Source: Bacteroides ndongoniae (GTDB taxonomy: Bacteria > Bacteroidota > Bacteroidia > Bacteroidales > Bacteroidaceae). Taken from it: a DNA stretch of 64,000 bases. The DNA is taken from the NCBI RefSeq assembly GCF_900108345.1, contig NZ_FNVV01000014.1, positions 558,001 through 622,000 of the forward strand, written 5' to 3'. The notes below the pieces were generated by a model. That model searched no databases. It saw only the letters and a program-made list of their open reading frames with translations, and was not told the origin of the DNA. The translations under genes were made by a program, and so were the position numbers. Shown here piece by piece: positions 40,623 through 50,845 of this stretch (positions within the stretch are counted from its first letter, which is position 1; every line of letters begins with the position of its first letter).

Positions 40623-41312
40623 CTACATCGAACTTTCAGTCAGTATCACCCCGTCCATCATGCGGATGATGCGGCGGGCCTCACGGGCATTCTCTTCGGA
40701 GTGCGTCACCATGACTACCGTAGCACCGTCGGCATTGAGTTCCTTCAGCAGGGACATCACTTCGTTGCCATTGGCGGAGTCGAGGTTACCGGTAGGCTCG
40801 TCGGCCAGGATGATTTTGGGGTTGGTGACGATGGCGCGGGCAATGGCCACACGCTGCTGCTGACCGCCGCTGAGCTGCTGCGGATAGTGCTCCGAACGAT
40901 GGGCTATCTGCATGCGGTCGAGGGCACGGTTCACCCGTTCCACCCGTTCGCGGACGGGTACGCCGGCATAGAGCAGCGGCAGCTCGACGTTCTCGAACAC
41001 TGTCAGTTCGTCTATCAGGTTGAAGCTCTGGAAGACGAAGCCCAGGTTGCCATTGCGCAGGTCGGTGCGGTCGTTCTCCTTCCATTGAGAGACTTCCTGT
41101 CCCATGAACCACAGTTCGCCCGAGGTGGGATTATCCAGCAGGCCTATGATGTTGAGTAACGTGGACTTGCCACAGCCCGATGGGCCCATGATGGCTACAA
41201 ACTCACCCGAATGTATCTCCAGGTTCACTTCGTTCAATGCGATTGTCTGCACGCTTTCGGTGCGGAATATTTTGGTAAGGGCCACGGCCTTGATTACGTT
41301 ATCTGTTTTCAT
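40623..41312 (-). CDS. ABC exporter ATPase (MacB/LolD/FtsE type)
   Basis: 229 residues. Walker A GPSGCGKSTLLNIIG, signature LSGGQQQRVAIARA, Walker B KIILADEPTGNLDS and switch His VMVTHSEENA are all intact. The ISSGEFVAIMG-like start and lack of a membrane part fit the MacB/LolD group that energises FtsX-like permeases. The permease gene lies 79 bases upstream on the same strand, separated by a reverse GAATGAAGA patch. Together they probably form a mechanotransmission-type exporter. Confidence 0.9.
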   Translation of the reverse strand: MKTDNVIKAVALTKIFRTESVQTIALNEVNLEIHSGEFVAIMGPSGCGKSTLLNIIGLLDNPTSGELWFMGQEVSQWKENDRTDLRNGNLGFVFQSFNLIDELTVFENVELPLLYAGVPVRERVERVNRALDRMQIAHRSEHYPQQLSGGQQQRVAIARAIVTNPKIILADEPTGNLDSANGNEVMSLLKELNADGATVVMVTHSEENAREARRIIRMMDGVILTESSM

Positions 41313-41391
41313 ATTGTTATTTTAGGAATTAAGGAGTGAAGAAATTAAACCGATACTTTAAATTCTTCATTCTTCATTTTTCATTCTTCAT

Positions 41392-43800
41392 TTACTCGTA
41401 TCTCAACGACTCCACCGGATTCTGCGACGCTTTGCGCCACGTCTGTCCTACGACCGTCAGCAGGGTGATGAGCACCGTCAGCAGACCGGCCAGCAGGAAG
41501 AGCCACCAGCTGATGGGCGTCTGATAAGCAAACTCGCTGAGCCAGCTACGCATCAGCCAGTAGCCCACAGGGCACGCCACAATGAAGGCAATACCCACCC
41601 ACACCAGGTACTCGCGGCAGAACATGCGCACGATGCGGTCGGAGTGTGCACCGTTCACCTTGCGGATGCCTACCTCCTTGGTGCGCTGTTCGGTGGAGAG
41701 TGCCACCAGGCCGAACACACCCATCATGGCAATGAGGATGGCCAGCACGGTGAAGAACAACAACATGCGGCTCTGCTGATGCTCGCGGGCGTAGTTCTGG
41801 TTCAGCTTGTCGGAGAAGAACTGGTAGCTGAAATCCTTAATGAAGGCATCGTCGCGCTTGGCAAACTCCTCAAACTTCTCCTTGATGAAGGCCAAGGTCT
41901 GCTGCCGCCGTTCGGGAGCTATCTTGATGTACAGATAGCTCAGAGCCTCGGGGTTGTACCAGATGTAGGCAGGCTTGATCTGCTCGCGCATGGACTGGAA
42001 GTTGAAGTCCTTCACCACACCCACGATGCGCAGCGGCATTCCCCACTCCGAACGGATTTCCATCCCGATGGGGTCGGCCACCTTCATGGCGCGCCAGGCC
42101 GTTTCGTTGATGACGGCGGTCTTGGTCTCACCCTGATCCCAGTAGTTGTTGAAGTCGTCATCCATCAGCTTGCCCTTCACCAACTGCATACCGAAGGTCT
42201 TCACGAAGTCGCCATCGGCCCACAGCTGCACCATGCGCACAGAGTCGGTGCGTCCGTCCACATCGGTCCACTCCACCTTGCTGCCGTCCTTGTAATTAGT
42301 GCCTTCGCCGAAGTTCTCGATGGGCGACGACATGGAGACGCCTTTGATGTAGGGATTGCGCAGGAGCTCCTGCTTGAAGTCGCCTACGTTGTACCACAGA
42401 CTGGTATAAATGCAAACAATGTTTTCCTTGTCCAGCCCCATGTCCTTGTTCTGCATGTAGTGCAGCTGCTTGAAGACGATGCCCGTCAGCAGCATCAGCA
42501 CCAGGGCGATGACAAACTGTACGCACACTAATCCGCGTATCAGTCCGCCCTTGCGCCCCGTCTTGCGCCCGCCCTTGAAGGCCAGCAACGGATTGACGGA
42601 CGAGAGATAGAAAGCCGGATAGCTGCCAGCCAGGCAACCCACACCCACAATGCCGAAAAGCATGTAGAGCACCACGCTCCAACTCGCCTCCAATCGCAGG
42701 TCGGTCTCCATCACCCGATTGAACAAGGGCAGTGTCAGCTCGGTCAATGCCATGGCCAACACCAAGGCGATGCATGCCTGCACCATTCCTTCGGACAGGA
42801 ACTGCCCGATGAGCACACGGCGTTTGACTCCCGTCACCTTGCGCACGCCCACCTCCTTGTAGCGCAGCGAGGCGCGGGCGGTGGACAGGGTGGTGAAGTT
42901 GAACGCCCCCATGAAGATGACAAGCACCGCTAAGGCGATGAACAGATATACGGTGGAAAGGTTGCCGTGCTTCTCCACGTCGGGGTCGGCAAAACGGGTA
43001 TGCAGGTAGATGTCGTGCAAGGGCTGGAAGCCGAGACGTACGTTCTTCTCGCCACGGTCGGCCAGCAGGCGGCTCATGGCCTGCGCCTCGCTGCGGAGCA
43101 TGGTCGATCCTTGCTTCATCTTGACATAGACGTGCATGCTTTCCGTGAAGGTATCCCAATCGATGCTTACGCCTCCCCTGCCATATGCATCCATCGACAT
43201 GGCCATTTCAAAGCGGATGTGACTTTTGCGGGGAATGTCCACCACGGCCACCACCGTATAGACGTCGTTGGTGGAGTTGCCGAACGAATAGATCAACTTC
43301 TGCCCGACGGCAGGGCCCGAACCGAAGAACTTGCGGGCCAGTTCGGAGGAGATAACCACGTTGTTCGGGTTGTCGTTGATGCGTTGGAGGGTACCTTCCA
43401 CCACGGGGAAGGTGAAGAAACGGAAGAAGGTGCTGTCCACGTAAACTTCGGTCACCGTCATCTTCTTTCCGTCCTCTGCCTCGTAAGAGTACCGGTCGCC
43501 ATACTTGATGGCCGTCGCGTCCTCCACCTGCGGGAACTTCTGCCGGAAGTCCATGGCCAGCGTGCGTGGCAGGCGGGGGGACTCCTTCACCTCTCCGCCC
43601 GCTTCGCGGCGAAGCTCCGTCACACGATAGATGCGGTTGCCGTCGCGAAAGCAGTCGTCGTGCGTCAGCTCGTCCACCACCCACAGGTAAATGAGGAAGG
43701 CAGCCGTCAGACCCAGCACAAACCCCATCAGGTTGATGGAGGAGAACAGCAGGCTCCGGCGGATGAGCCGAAGCGCTACTTTGATGTAATGTCTTAGCAT
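41392..43800 (-). CDS. MacB/FtsX-like ABC transporter permease, double-length
   Basis: 802 residues: two repeats of membrane helix, large exported domain and three helices. First helix FSSINLMGFVLGLTAAFLIY; FtsX-type three-helix blocks at about 285-430 (VLVIFMGAFNFTTLSTARAS, VGVRKVTGVKRRVLI) and at the end (LIAMMGVFGLVALSTEQRTK, VGIRKVNGAHSDRIV). This double form is common in Bacteroidetes peptide or lipoprotein exporters. It lies beside an NtrC-type regulator and kinase. Triple 22-bp iterons lie 350 bases upstream of its start. Confidence 0.88.
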   Translation of the reverse strand: MLRHYIKVALRLIRRSLLFSSINLMGFVLGLTAAFLIYLWVVDELTHDDCFRDGNRIYRVTELRREAGGEVKESPRLPRTLAMDFRQKFPQVEDATAIKYGDRYSYEAEDGKKMTVTEVYVDSTFFRFFTFPVVEGTLQRINDNPNNVVISSELARKFFGSGPAVGQKLIYSFGNSTNDVYTVVAVVDIPRKSHIRFEMAMSMDAYGRGGVSIDWDTFTESMHVYVKMKQGSTMLRSEAQAMSRLLADRGEKNVRLGFQPLHDIYLHTRFADPDVEKHGNLSTVYLFIALAVLVIFMGAFNFTTLSTARASLRYKEVGVRKVTGVKRRVLIGQFLSEGMVQACIALVLAMALTELTLPLFNRVMETDLRLEASWSVVLYMLFGIVGVGCLAGSYPAFYLSSVNPLLAFKGGRKTGRKGGLIRGLVCVQFVIALVLMLLTGIVFKQLHYMQNKDMGLDKENIVCIYTSLWYNVGDFKQELLRNPYIKGVSMSSPIENFGEGTNYKDGSKVEWTDVDGRTDSVRMVQLWADGDFVKTFGMQLVKGKLMDDDFNNYWDQGETKTAVINETAWRAMKVADPIGMEIRSEWGMPLRIVGVVKDFNFQSMREQIKPAYIWYNPEALSYLYIKIAPERRQQTLAFIKEKFEEFAKRDDAFIKDFSYQFFSDKLNQNYAREHQQSRMLLFFTVLAILIAMMGVFGLVALSTEQRTKEVGIRKVNGAHSDRIVRMFCREYLVWVGIAFIVACPVGYWLMRSWLSEFAYQTPISWWLFLLAGLLTVLITLLTVVGQTWRKASQNPVESLRYE

Positions 43801-43804
43801 AATT

Positions 43805-44055
43805 CGGTATTTAAGTTTTTAAGTTTATAAGTTCAATCGTTTATGAGTTAGCATTTTAGTTGTTAAGTTTATAAGTTTTTGAGTTTATGAGTTAGCATTT
43901 TAGTTTTAAAGTTTATGAGTTTTTGAGTTTATGAGTTTCTGGGGCTTTGGGCTTTTAGGTTTGTGAGTTCTTTAGCCGGTAAGTGCATCAGTTGTCGTTT
44001 GACTCCGACTTAAAAACTCGAAAACTTAAGAACTCGAAAACTCGCAAATATACGA
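43805..44055. repeat. GAGTTTATGAG-type tandem and palindromic repeat upstream of the permease
   Basis: Two 43-44 bp direct copies start at TTTATGAGTTAGCATTTTAG (about 43841 and 43885), followed by shorter fragments. The far end (44008-44045) carries the reverse-direction units AAAACTCGAAAACTTAAG, so the whole is palindromic. No gene is seen here. It probably forms part of the permease leader. Confidence 0.6.
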
Positions 44056-44085
44056 TTTCTCTCGCACCTGTCTGTCAGCAGCCCT

Positions 44086-44100
44086 GCAAGGTTAGTGCAT
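44086..44100 (-). promoter_or_regulatory. Candidate sigma-54 promoter of the ABC exporter operon
   Basis: On the minus strand the stretch reads ATGCAC, five bases, TTGC; the sigma-54 consensus is TGGCAC-N5-TTGC. The -12 GC and most of the -24 box are kept, but one G of the GG pair is T. It lies about 50 bases downstream of the triple iterons, the distance expected for an enhancer-bound NtrC-type activator. The match is suggestive only. Confidence 0.35.
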
Positions 44101-44151
44101 CGGCCGGTCTTTTCCGCAGGCGTTCCCCTCCTTCCCTACGGACTGAGGGTA

Positions 44152-44217
44152 CAATCATCCGGGATGATTCCTACAATCAATACGGATGATTCCTACAATC
44201 AACGGGGATGATTCCAT
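44152..44217. promoter_or_regulatory. Three tandem 22-bp iterons (site 1)
   Basis: CAATCATCCGGGATGATTCC-type units repeat three times with exact 22-bp period (44152, 44174, 44196). The first unit is itself a palindrome (AATCATCC-GGGATGATT). An almost identical array lies at 57970-58035, upstream of the outer-membrane barrel gene. Both precede minus-strand envelope genes, pointing to a shared regulator. Confidence 0.75.
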
Positions 44218-44281
44218 GCTCCGTCCGTATCCTGGTACCGGTAAGGAAGGGCATCGGACAGGCAAAGCCCATACGTTGGCG

Positions 44282-45676
44282 TCACTCCATCCGTACAATG
44301 ACCAATTCATCTTCCTTTACCTGCTTCGACAGGGGCAGGTCGGGCAACATCTCCTTCAGCCGCTTTCCTTTGATGAGGATGGCGGCCCGGTCGCCTGCCG
44401 TCAGCGAAGGCAGTAGGGAGATGTCTTTCCCTTCTACGCGGAAAGGCAGGTTGGCGTATGTATAACGGCCTTCCTTGTCGGCCTGTCCGGGCAGGCTGAA
44501 GAAGTCGCCCGTACGCTTGTCATAGACCAAGGTGTAGAGCGTCACCTTCCCCTGGCTGCGGGCATTGGGCGAATCGTAACCGCACGACAGTTGTATCAGC
44601 AGGTGCCTGTTGGTATCGATCCAGCTGTTGACTATGTAATAGCCGTCGAGGCTGTTATTCAGGCTTTCTGTCACGTACTTGCCCGTGGGGCGCTTCAGCG
44701 TGCCGAAGTCCAGCCGCCAGACGGCCTTGAGCGTGGAGGCATCTGCCAGCTCGTAAACGGTGTCGTCGTAAGCCATGCGCAGACGGAGCTTCCCGTCATA
44801 ATGATAGACGTCGGTGCCCTCACCGCTGCGATAGGTGGAGGTGGGCACGTAGTCCTCGGCATCGTTCACCGTAAAACGGCACAGCGTGTCGCCCTTCTGC
44901 CCGAAGGTACAGAATCGCGAGCTGAAAGGCTCGGTCATCAGCCAGCCGCCTTCCGTGACGGCAAAGGCGTTGCCCTGCGTCCTGACGATGGGCAGCTTGC
45001 TGGGCAGTTGGTCGGGTGTCCACGACTCGGCGGCTTCCATCAGCACGTCCCAGGGCAAAGTGGCGATGGCGTATTCGTAGCCGTGCTGTCCTTCCTGCGT
45101 CGGCTTGCCTGCATAAAGGCCGCGAAGCTGACGGACGGACGGGTCGTAGCCTACCTGGCGAAGGGTACGGTTCATGCGTATGCTATATCCGGTCTGACCG
45201 TTGCCCATATTCATCTCACCGATTTCCACATCATTCCTGAAGAGCACTTTGCGCAGCTTCATGTCTTTGTCCAGCAGGCAGATGCCTTCGTAGTCCGTCA
45301 GCAGCCAGCCGTCGTCCACGGGTCTCAACTCCGCACCGAGGCCGTGTCCCTCGTAACCGGTGGGATGGAAAGAAAGGGTGCCCAATGCGTTGGGCTCCAG
45401 TGGACGTACATTCTTCAGGGCAGCGGGTACGTTGAGCACCTTGGCACCCGCACGGATAACAGTCGGCTGATGCTTGATGCCTGCGGGTGGGCGATAGTCG
45501 GCGGCAAAAGTATCCAAAGTAGCAGCAGCCTGTTGGCGACGGGCGGCCTGTTCGGCAGCCTGCGCCTCCAGTTCGGCTGTCGCTTCCTCGCGGCTCATGC
45601 CCGGACGAGGTTGTCGGCACGAGGTTCCTATTGCCAGTAGAAACAATGTTAGTAAAAGTAAAGAGAGTCTGTTCAT
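44282..45676 (-). CDS. 6-bladed beta-propeller lipoprotein
   Basis: 464 residues from ATG 45676 (MNRLSLLLLTLFLLAIGTSC), the start that gives a clean lipoprotein signal. A helical, Ala/Glu-rich stretch (EEATAELEAQAAEQAARRQQ) follows the lipidated Cys, then repeated blade patterns such as GWLLTDYEGICLLDKDMKLR and NAFAVTEGGWLMTEPF. This fits the 6-bladed beta-propeller (BF3526-like) lipoproteins abundant in Bacteroides. Ligand unknown. It is divergent from the NtrC-type regulator gene. Confidence 0.75.
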   Translation of the reverse strand: MNRLSLLLLTLFLLAIGTSCRQPRPGMSREEATAELEAQAAEQAARRQQAAATLDTFAADYRPPAGIKHQPTVIRAGAKVLNVPAALKNVRPLEPNALGTLSFHPTGYEGHGLGAELRPVDDGWLLTDYEGICLLDKDMKLRKVLFRNDVEIGEMNMGNGQTGYSIRMNRTLRQVGYDPSVRQLRGLYAGKPTQEGQHGYEYAIATLPWDVLMEAAESWTPDQLPSKLPIVRTQGNAFAVTEGGWLMTEPFSSRFCTFGQKGDTLCRFTVNDAEDYVPTSTYRSGEGTDVYHYDGKLRLRMAYDDTVYELADASTLKAVWRLDFGTLKRPTGKYVTESLNNSLDGYYIVNSWIDTNRHLLIQLSCGYDSPNARSQGKVTLYTLVYDKRTGDFFSLPGQADKEGRYTYANLPFRVEGKDISLLPSLTAGDRAAILIKGKRLKEMLPDLPLSKQVKEDELVIVRME

Positions 45677-45837
45677 CACGATATACATTCGATTTACACA
45701 GAAAACAGGACAACATCTGTGCCAAACCATCAAGTTACTATCCATCAGAATATTATCATCAAAAAGGAAAATAAAAAACGTCCGAATCCGTACACCAATC
45801 GCACGCTACCGTACAGCGTTTATCGGAAAAGAATACG

Positions 45838-45845
45838 TATCTTTG
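45838..45845 (+). promoter_or_regulatory. -7 box upstream of the NtrC-type regulator
   Basis: TATCTTTG is a perfect TAnnTTTG match. A clear -33 box is not seen. The transcript would begin near 45852, right at the start of the palindromic element below. Confidence 0.45.
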
Positions 45846-45849
45846 TAGG

Positions 45850-45930
45850 CACCACAGATTACACGGATTGGCACAGATTATTTTTTCGTGATAATCATTA
45901 AATCTGTGTTCATCCGTGTAATCTTGTGAT
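45850..45930. repeat. Palindromic CAGATTACACGGATT element forming the regulator's leader
   Basis: The left arm CACAGATTACACGGATTGGC (from 45852) and the right arm AATCTGTGTTCATCCGTG (from 45900) pair with few gaps. It lies exactly between the -7 box and the ATG at 45946, so it would make up almost the whole 5' leader. Confidence 0.6.
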
Positions 45931-45945
45931 GAAAAACAAAGCCCC

Positions 45946-47331
45946 ATGAAAAAAGGAAAAATACTCATCGTAGACGACAACGAAGACATCCTCTTCACCC
46001 TGAAAATGCTGCTGCGCCCGCTGGCCGAACAGGTAACTACCCTCGACGATCCGCGCGAGATGCTGCCCCTGCTGTCGCGCGTCAGGCACGACGTCATCCT
46101 GCTGGACATGAACTTCCGCCGCGACGCTGTCAGCGGACGCGAAGGCTTTGCCTGGCTGGAGGAGATATTGAAACTTGACCCGCAGGCAGTGGTCATCTTC
46201 ATCACCGCCTACAGTGATACGGAGAAAGCTGTGCAGGCTATCAAGCAGGGAGCCACGGACTTCATCCCCAAGCCCTGGCAGAACGACAAACTGCTGGCTA
46301 CCGTATCTGCTGCCCTGCAACTCAGCTTCAGCCGACACGAGGTAACAGTGCTGAAAGAACAAAAGAAGACCCTTGAACAACGTGCCGAAGCGCTGGCCAC
46401 GCCTGCCGAACCGACACGCATCATCGGCGAATCGGCCGCCATGCAAGCCCTGCTACAGACCGTGCGCAAGTGCTCGGACACCGATGCCAATCTTCTGCTC
46501 TTGGGCGAAAACGGTACGGGCAAGGACCTGCTGGCCCGCTACATCTACGAGCAGTCGCCCCGCCGCAGTAAACCTTACGTAGCCATCGACTTAGGCAGCA
46601 TCCCCGAACCGCTGTTCGAAAGTGAGCTGTTCGGTTACGAAAAGGGTGCCTTTACCGATGCCCGCCGCCCCAAGCCGGGACGCATGGAAGCAGCCACGGG
46701 CGGCACACTCTTCCTGAACGAGATAGGCAACCTCAGTCTGCCCATGCAGGCCAAACTGCTCTCCGTCATCGAGCAGCGGCGTGCCTCGCGCCTGGGTTCC
46801 ACAACCACTTATCCTGTGGACGTGCGACTGATATGCGCCACCAACACCGACCTGTATGCCGCCATCGACCGACGCGAGTTCCGCCAGGACCTCCTCTATC
46901 GTATCAATACCATCGAACTGCGTCTGCCTCCCCTACGCGAACGGGGGGACGACCTCTTCCTGCTGGCCGACTTCTTCCTGCAGCGCTATGCTCGCAAGTA
47001 TCACAAAGAGATAAAGGGCATCGGCCGTGAAGCACGCCGTCAGCTACAGCAATACCGCTGGCCAGGTAATGTGCGCGAACTGGAGCATGCCGTGGAGCGG
47101 GCAGTCATCCTCACCTCGGGACCGATACTTGCCGCCCGCGACTTCCACTTGCAAAGCCGCCTGATGCACGAACCGATAGACGAGAAGGAACGCTACAACC
47201 TGGAGCGCATCGAACGTGAAAGCATTGACGAAGTGCTCCGCCTGTGCAACGGCAACATTACCCTGGCCGCCGAGATGCTGGGCATCACGCGGACGTCGCT
47301 GTACCGGAGGATTGAGAAGTATAAATTGTAG
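45946..47331 (+). CDS. NtrC-type sigma-54-dependent response regulator
   Basis: 461 residues in three parts. Receiver, residues 1-120, with phospho-acceptor D54 (ILLDMNF) and KPW at 109-111. AAA+ domain at about 158-390 with Walker A G187-ENGTGK-D194, Walker B GGTLFLNEIGN, and GAFTDA at 234-239 where most activators have GAFTGA. C-terminal Fis-type helix-turn-helix (NITLAAEMLGITRTSLYRRI). When phosphorylated it should drive sigma-54 promoters. The kinase gene follows after a palindromic repeat, and the ABC exporter operon lies nearby. Confidence 0.92.
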   Translation: MKKGKILIVDDNEDILFTLKMLLRPLAEQVTTLDDPREMLPLLSRVRHDVILLDMNFRRDAVSGREGFAWLEEILKLDPQAVVIFITAYSDTEKAVQAIKQGATDFIPKPWQNDKLLATVSAALQLSFSRHEVTVLKEQKKTLEQRAEALATPAEPTRIIGESAAMQALLQTVRKCSDTDANLLLLGENGTGKDLLARYIYEQSPRRSKPYVAIDLGSIPEPLFESELFGYEKGAFTDARRPKPGRMEAATGGTLFLNEIGNLSLPMQAKLLSVIEQRRASRLGSTTTYPVDVRLICATNTDLYAAIDRREFRQDLLYRINTIELRLPPLRERGDDLFLLADFFLQRYARKYHKEIKGIGREARRQLQQYRWPGNVRELEHAVERAVILTSGPILAARDFHLQSRLMHEPIDEKERYNLERIERESIDEVLRLCNGNITLAAEMLGITRTSLYRRIEKYKL

Positions 47332-47423
47332 TTGACAAGGAGACAAGGGAACAAGTTGACGAGTCTTTAGAAACCGCCTTGTAGTCTTGTTAACTTGTCA
47401 ACTCGTCAACTTGTCAACTCCTA
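47331..47423. repeat. Palindromic GTTGACAAG/CTTGTCAAC element between regulator and kinase genes
   Basis: The left arm holds GTTGACAAGGAGACAAGGG and ACAAGTTGACGAG; the right arm is the reverse (CTTGTTAACTTGTCAAC, then TCGTCAACTTGTCAAC). It starts at the regulator stop and ends 13 bases before the kinase ATG. Same family as 15917, 20668 and, inside a gene, 56611. Confidence 0.7.
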
Positions 47424-47435
47424 AAAAACAACAAT

Positions 47436-48794
47436 ATGAAAACCCACTGGACCCGTACCCCCTTGCTGCTTACCGCCGCCCTGCTGGCATCGTGCCTCCT
47501 TACAGCCTGGATGACAGTACACGGTTTCTATATCAACATGTGTCTGGCCGCCCTGCTGACACTGGGCATTGCCTGGGCTGTCTGCCAGTATATGAAGCGT
47601 ACGTCACGCCTCATGGAGCAGTTCATTCAGTCGGTGCGCTACTCCGAATTTCCCGAAGCCTTCGGCAGCAACCAGGCAAGCGGTCATCGCGGCCTGCCAC
47701 CCGAACTGCTGGACAGCATGCAGGAGGCACTGGAACACTATCGCACCAACCTGCAACGCAAGGAAGGGCGCCTGCTTTACTTTCAGGCACTGGCCAACCA
47801 CATCGACACCGCCGTACTGGTCTATACGCCACAAGGCAACATCGAATGGAAGAACGAGGCCGCTACACGTCTGCTGACCACTACTGTAAACGAACTGCAA
47901 GCAGAAACCTGGATATTGAAAGCCCCCAAGACTGTAGATGATTTACGCCTTTTCCATCCCGATCTGCCCCGCCTGCTACGTGACTTGCGTCCCGGTTCAC
48001 TGCACGTAATACAGGTTCACCAACAGGAAGAAGGAACACAACTGGCCTTGTCGGGCATGGAATTCATCCTACAAGGACGAAAGCTGGTCATTGCCAGCCT
48101 GAAGAATATCCATTCGGCACTGGACACCCAAGAGACATTGGCCTGGCAGAAACTGATACGGGTACTGACCCACGAAATCATGAACTCCGTCACCCCCATT
48201 GTCTCCCTGGCCGAATTGTTAGGCAAGCAAGTAGACGGGCTGAAAGGCAACCAACAAGACAAGGAAGACATGCGACAGATGCTTGCCACCATTGCCCGAC
48301 GAGGGAATGCGTTGACCCGCTTCGTAGGCAGTTATCGGGAAGTATCACACCTGCCCTCGCCCCTGCTGCAACCTCTTGACGCTGCCACACTGTTGGAAGA
48401 CGTCCTCCGATTCATGCAGACTGATAAGAACGATTTGCGTTTCACACCACCTCCTGCCCCACTCCGCCTACTGGCTGACAAAGGTCAAGTGGAGCAGGTG
48501 CTCATCAACCTGATTAAAAATGCCCGCGAGAACGATGCCAAATGTATCACCCTATCGGCAGGTGTCACCCCTACTGGCCGTATCTTTCTTCGCGTGACAG
48601 ACGATGGTACAGGCATCGAACCCGAAGTGCAGGAACGTATCTTCGTCCCCTTCTTCACTACCAAGCCCGGAGGTTCGGGCATCGGCCTCACGCTTGCCCG
48701 GCAGATTATGCACCAACACAGTGGCAGCATCGACGTCCGTTCCTGTCCCGGTGAAGGGAGTATATTTACGCTGTTGTTTCCGTACAACTATTGA
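47436..48794 (+). CDS. Membrane histidine kinase (NtrB-like partner)
   Basis: 452 residues. Two membrane helices at about 9-50 with almost no periplasmic loop (LLLTAALLASCLLTAWMTVH). A PAS-like region lies at 115-225. The H-box is VLTHEIMNSVTPIVSLAELL with phospho-accepting H246, then N-box LINLIKNARENDAK and G-boxes DDGTGIEPEV and GSGIGLTLAR. It presumably phosphorylates the regulator encoded just upstream. The short loop suggests it senses a membrane or cytoplasmic cue. Confidence 0.92.
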   Translation: MKTHWTRTPLLLTAALLASCLLTAWMTVHGFYINMCLAALLTLGIAWAVCQYMKRTSRLMEQFIQSVRYSEFPEAFGSNQASGHRGLPPELLDSMQEALEHYRTNLQRKEGRLLYFQALANHIDTAVLVYTPQGNIEWKNEAATRLLTTTVNELQAETWILKAPKTVDDLRLFHPDLPRLLRDLRPGSLHVIQVHQQEEGTQLALSGMEFILQGRKLVIASLKNIHSALDTQETLAWQKLIRVLTHEIMNSVTPIVSLAELLGKQVDGLKGNQQDKEDMRQMLATIARRGNALTRFVGSYREVSHLPSPLLQPLDAATLLEDVLRFMQTDKNDLRFTPPPAPLRLLADKGQVEQVLINLIKNARENDAKCITLSAGVTPTGRIFLRVTDDGTGIEPEVQERIFVPFFTTKPGGSGIGLTLARQIMHQHSGSIDVRSCPGEGSIFTLLFPYNY

Positions 48795-48833
48795 TTATAA
48801 TACAGACCATTTATAATAATTATACCAACATTT

Positions 48834-49685
48834 TCAACTTATAGGTTTGATATGATACAAACGTTCAACTTCTGCCGGAGCATGTAAATCAAGAATTGTA
48901 GGATGAGCAGTATCCATCGTAGCAATGGTCTCCATATCTTCCTGACTCAATACGAAATCATTGATGGCAAAATTCTCTTCCATGCGTTCTTTGTGAACCG
49001 ACTTCGGAATAGCAACTGTCCCACGCTGCTGATGCCAGCGCAACACAACTTGTGCTGCCGATTTGCCATACTTGTGCCCAATAGCGGTTAAAAGAGGGGT
49101 TGTGAACAATCCGTTCATACCCTCAGCCAAAGGGCCCCATGCCTCCATCTGTACGCCAAGTGATTGCATAATTTTCATTGCTTCTATCTGTTGGGTATAA
49201 GGATGTACTTCAATCTGGTTAACGGCCGGAACAGTTTTTACATTCAAACATAAGTCTATTAAGCGATCCGGCTCGAAATTACAAACTCCAATAGCACGTA
49301 CATGTCCTGACGCATAGAGTTCCTCCATGGCCCTCCATGCTCCATAATAATCATTAAAAGGCATATGAATCAGATAAAGATCAATATAGTCCATTCCTAA
49401 ACGGATAAGCGAATCTTTAAAAGCTTGCATGGTTTGCTTGTATCCCATTTCTGATATCCATGCTTTGGTTGTAATGAATAAATTCTGCCGCGGAATACCA
49501 CTTTTTTGAACAGCAGCACCAACAGCCCGTTCGTTCCCATACACAGATGCCGTATCAATAAGCCGGTAACCGACCTTAATGGCATCGGAAACAGCCTGTT
49601 CGCACATAAATGCATCTGACACCTGAAAAACTCCGAATCCCTGCATCGGCATCTGTACACCATTATTTAATGTTACATAATCCAT
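48834..49685 (-). CDS. Aldo/keto reductase (2,5-diketo-gluconate reductase type)
   Basis: 283 residues. The catalytic tetrad is visible: D and Y in YRLIDTASVYGNERAVGAAV, K in LFITTKAWISEM and H in YLIHMPFNDYYG; AIPKSVHKERMEEN is the NADPH loop. It should reduce small carbonyl compounds with NADPH. It lies nine bases after the second reductase gene on the same strand, so the two form one unit divergent from an AraC-type regulator. Confidence 0.92.
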   Translation of the reverse strand: MDYVTLNNGVQMPMQGFGVFQVSDAFMCEQAVSDAIKVGYRLIDTASVYGNERAVGAAVQKSGIPRQNLFITTKAWISEMGYKQTMQAFKDSLIRLGMDYIDLYLIHMPFNDYYGAWRAMEELYASGHVRAIGVCNFEPDRLIDLCLNVKTVPAVNQIEVHPYTQQIEAMKIMQSLGVQMEAWGPLAEGMNGLFTTPLLTAIGHKYGKSAAQVVLRWHQQRGTVAIPKSVHKERMEENFAINDFVLSQEDMETIATMDTAHPTILDLHAPAEVERLYHIKPIS

Positions 49686-49694
49686 TGCTTATTC

Positions 49695-50831
<1,137 letters not shown>

Positions 50832-50845
50832 TCATTATTTTAATG

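Noticed and set aside
41644..43797. Two long plus-strand frames (41644-42531, 42967-43797) opposite the permease
   Set aside because: The permease strand has two complete FtsX-type domains; these frames show repetitive His/Gln/Val composition typical of reverse-strand shadows.
43841..43930. CRISPR-like direct repeat of about 43 bp
   Set aside because: Only two adjacent copies plus fragments, no spacer between them, and the units themselves are built from shorter iterations.
44591..45640. 349-codon plus-strand frame opposite the propeller lipoprotein
   Set aside because: Same shadow pattern; the minus strand has a lipobox and blade repeats.
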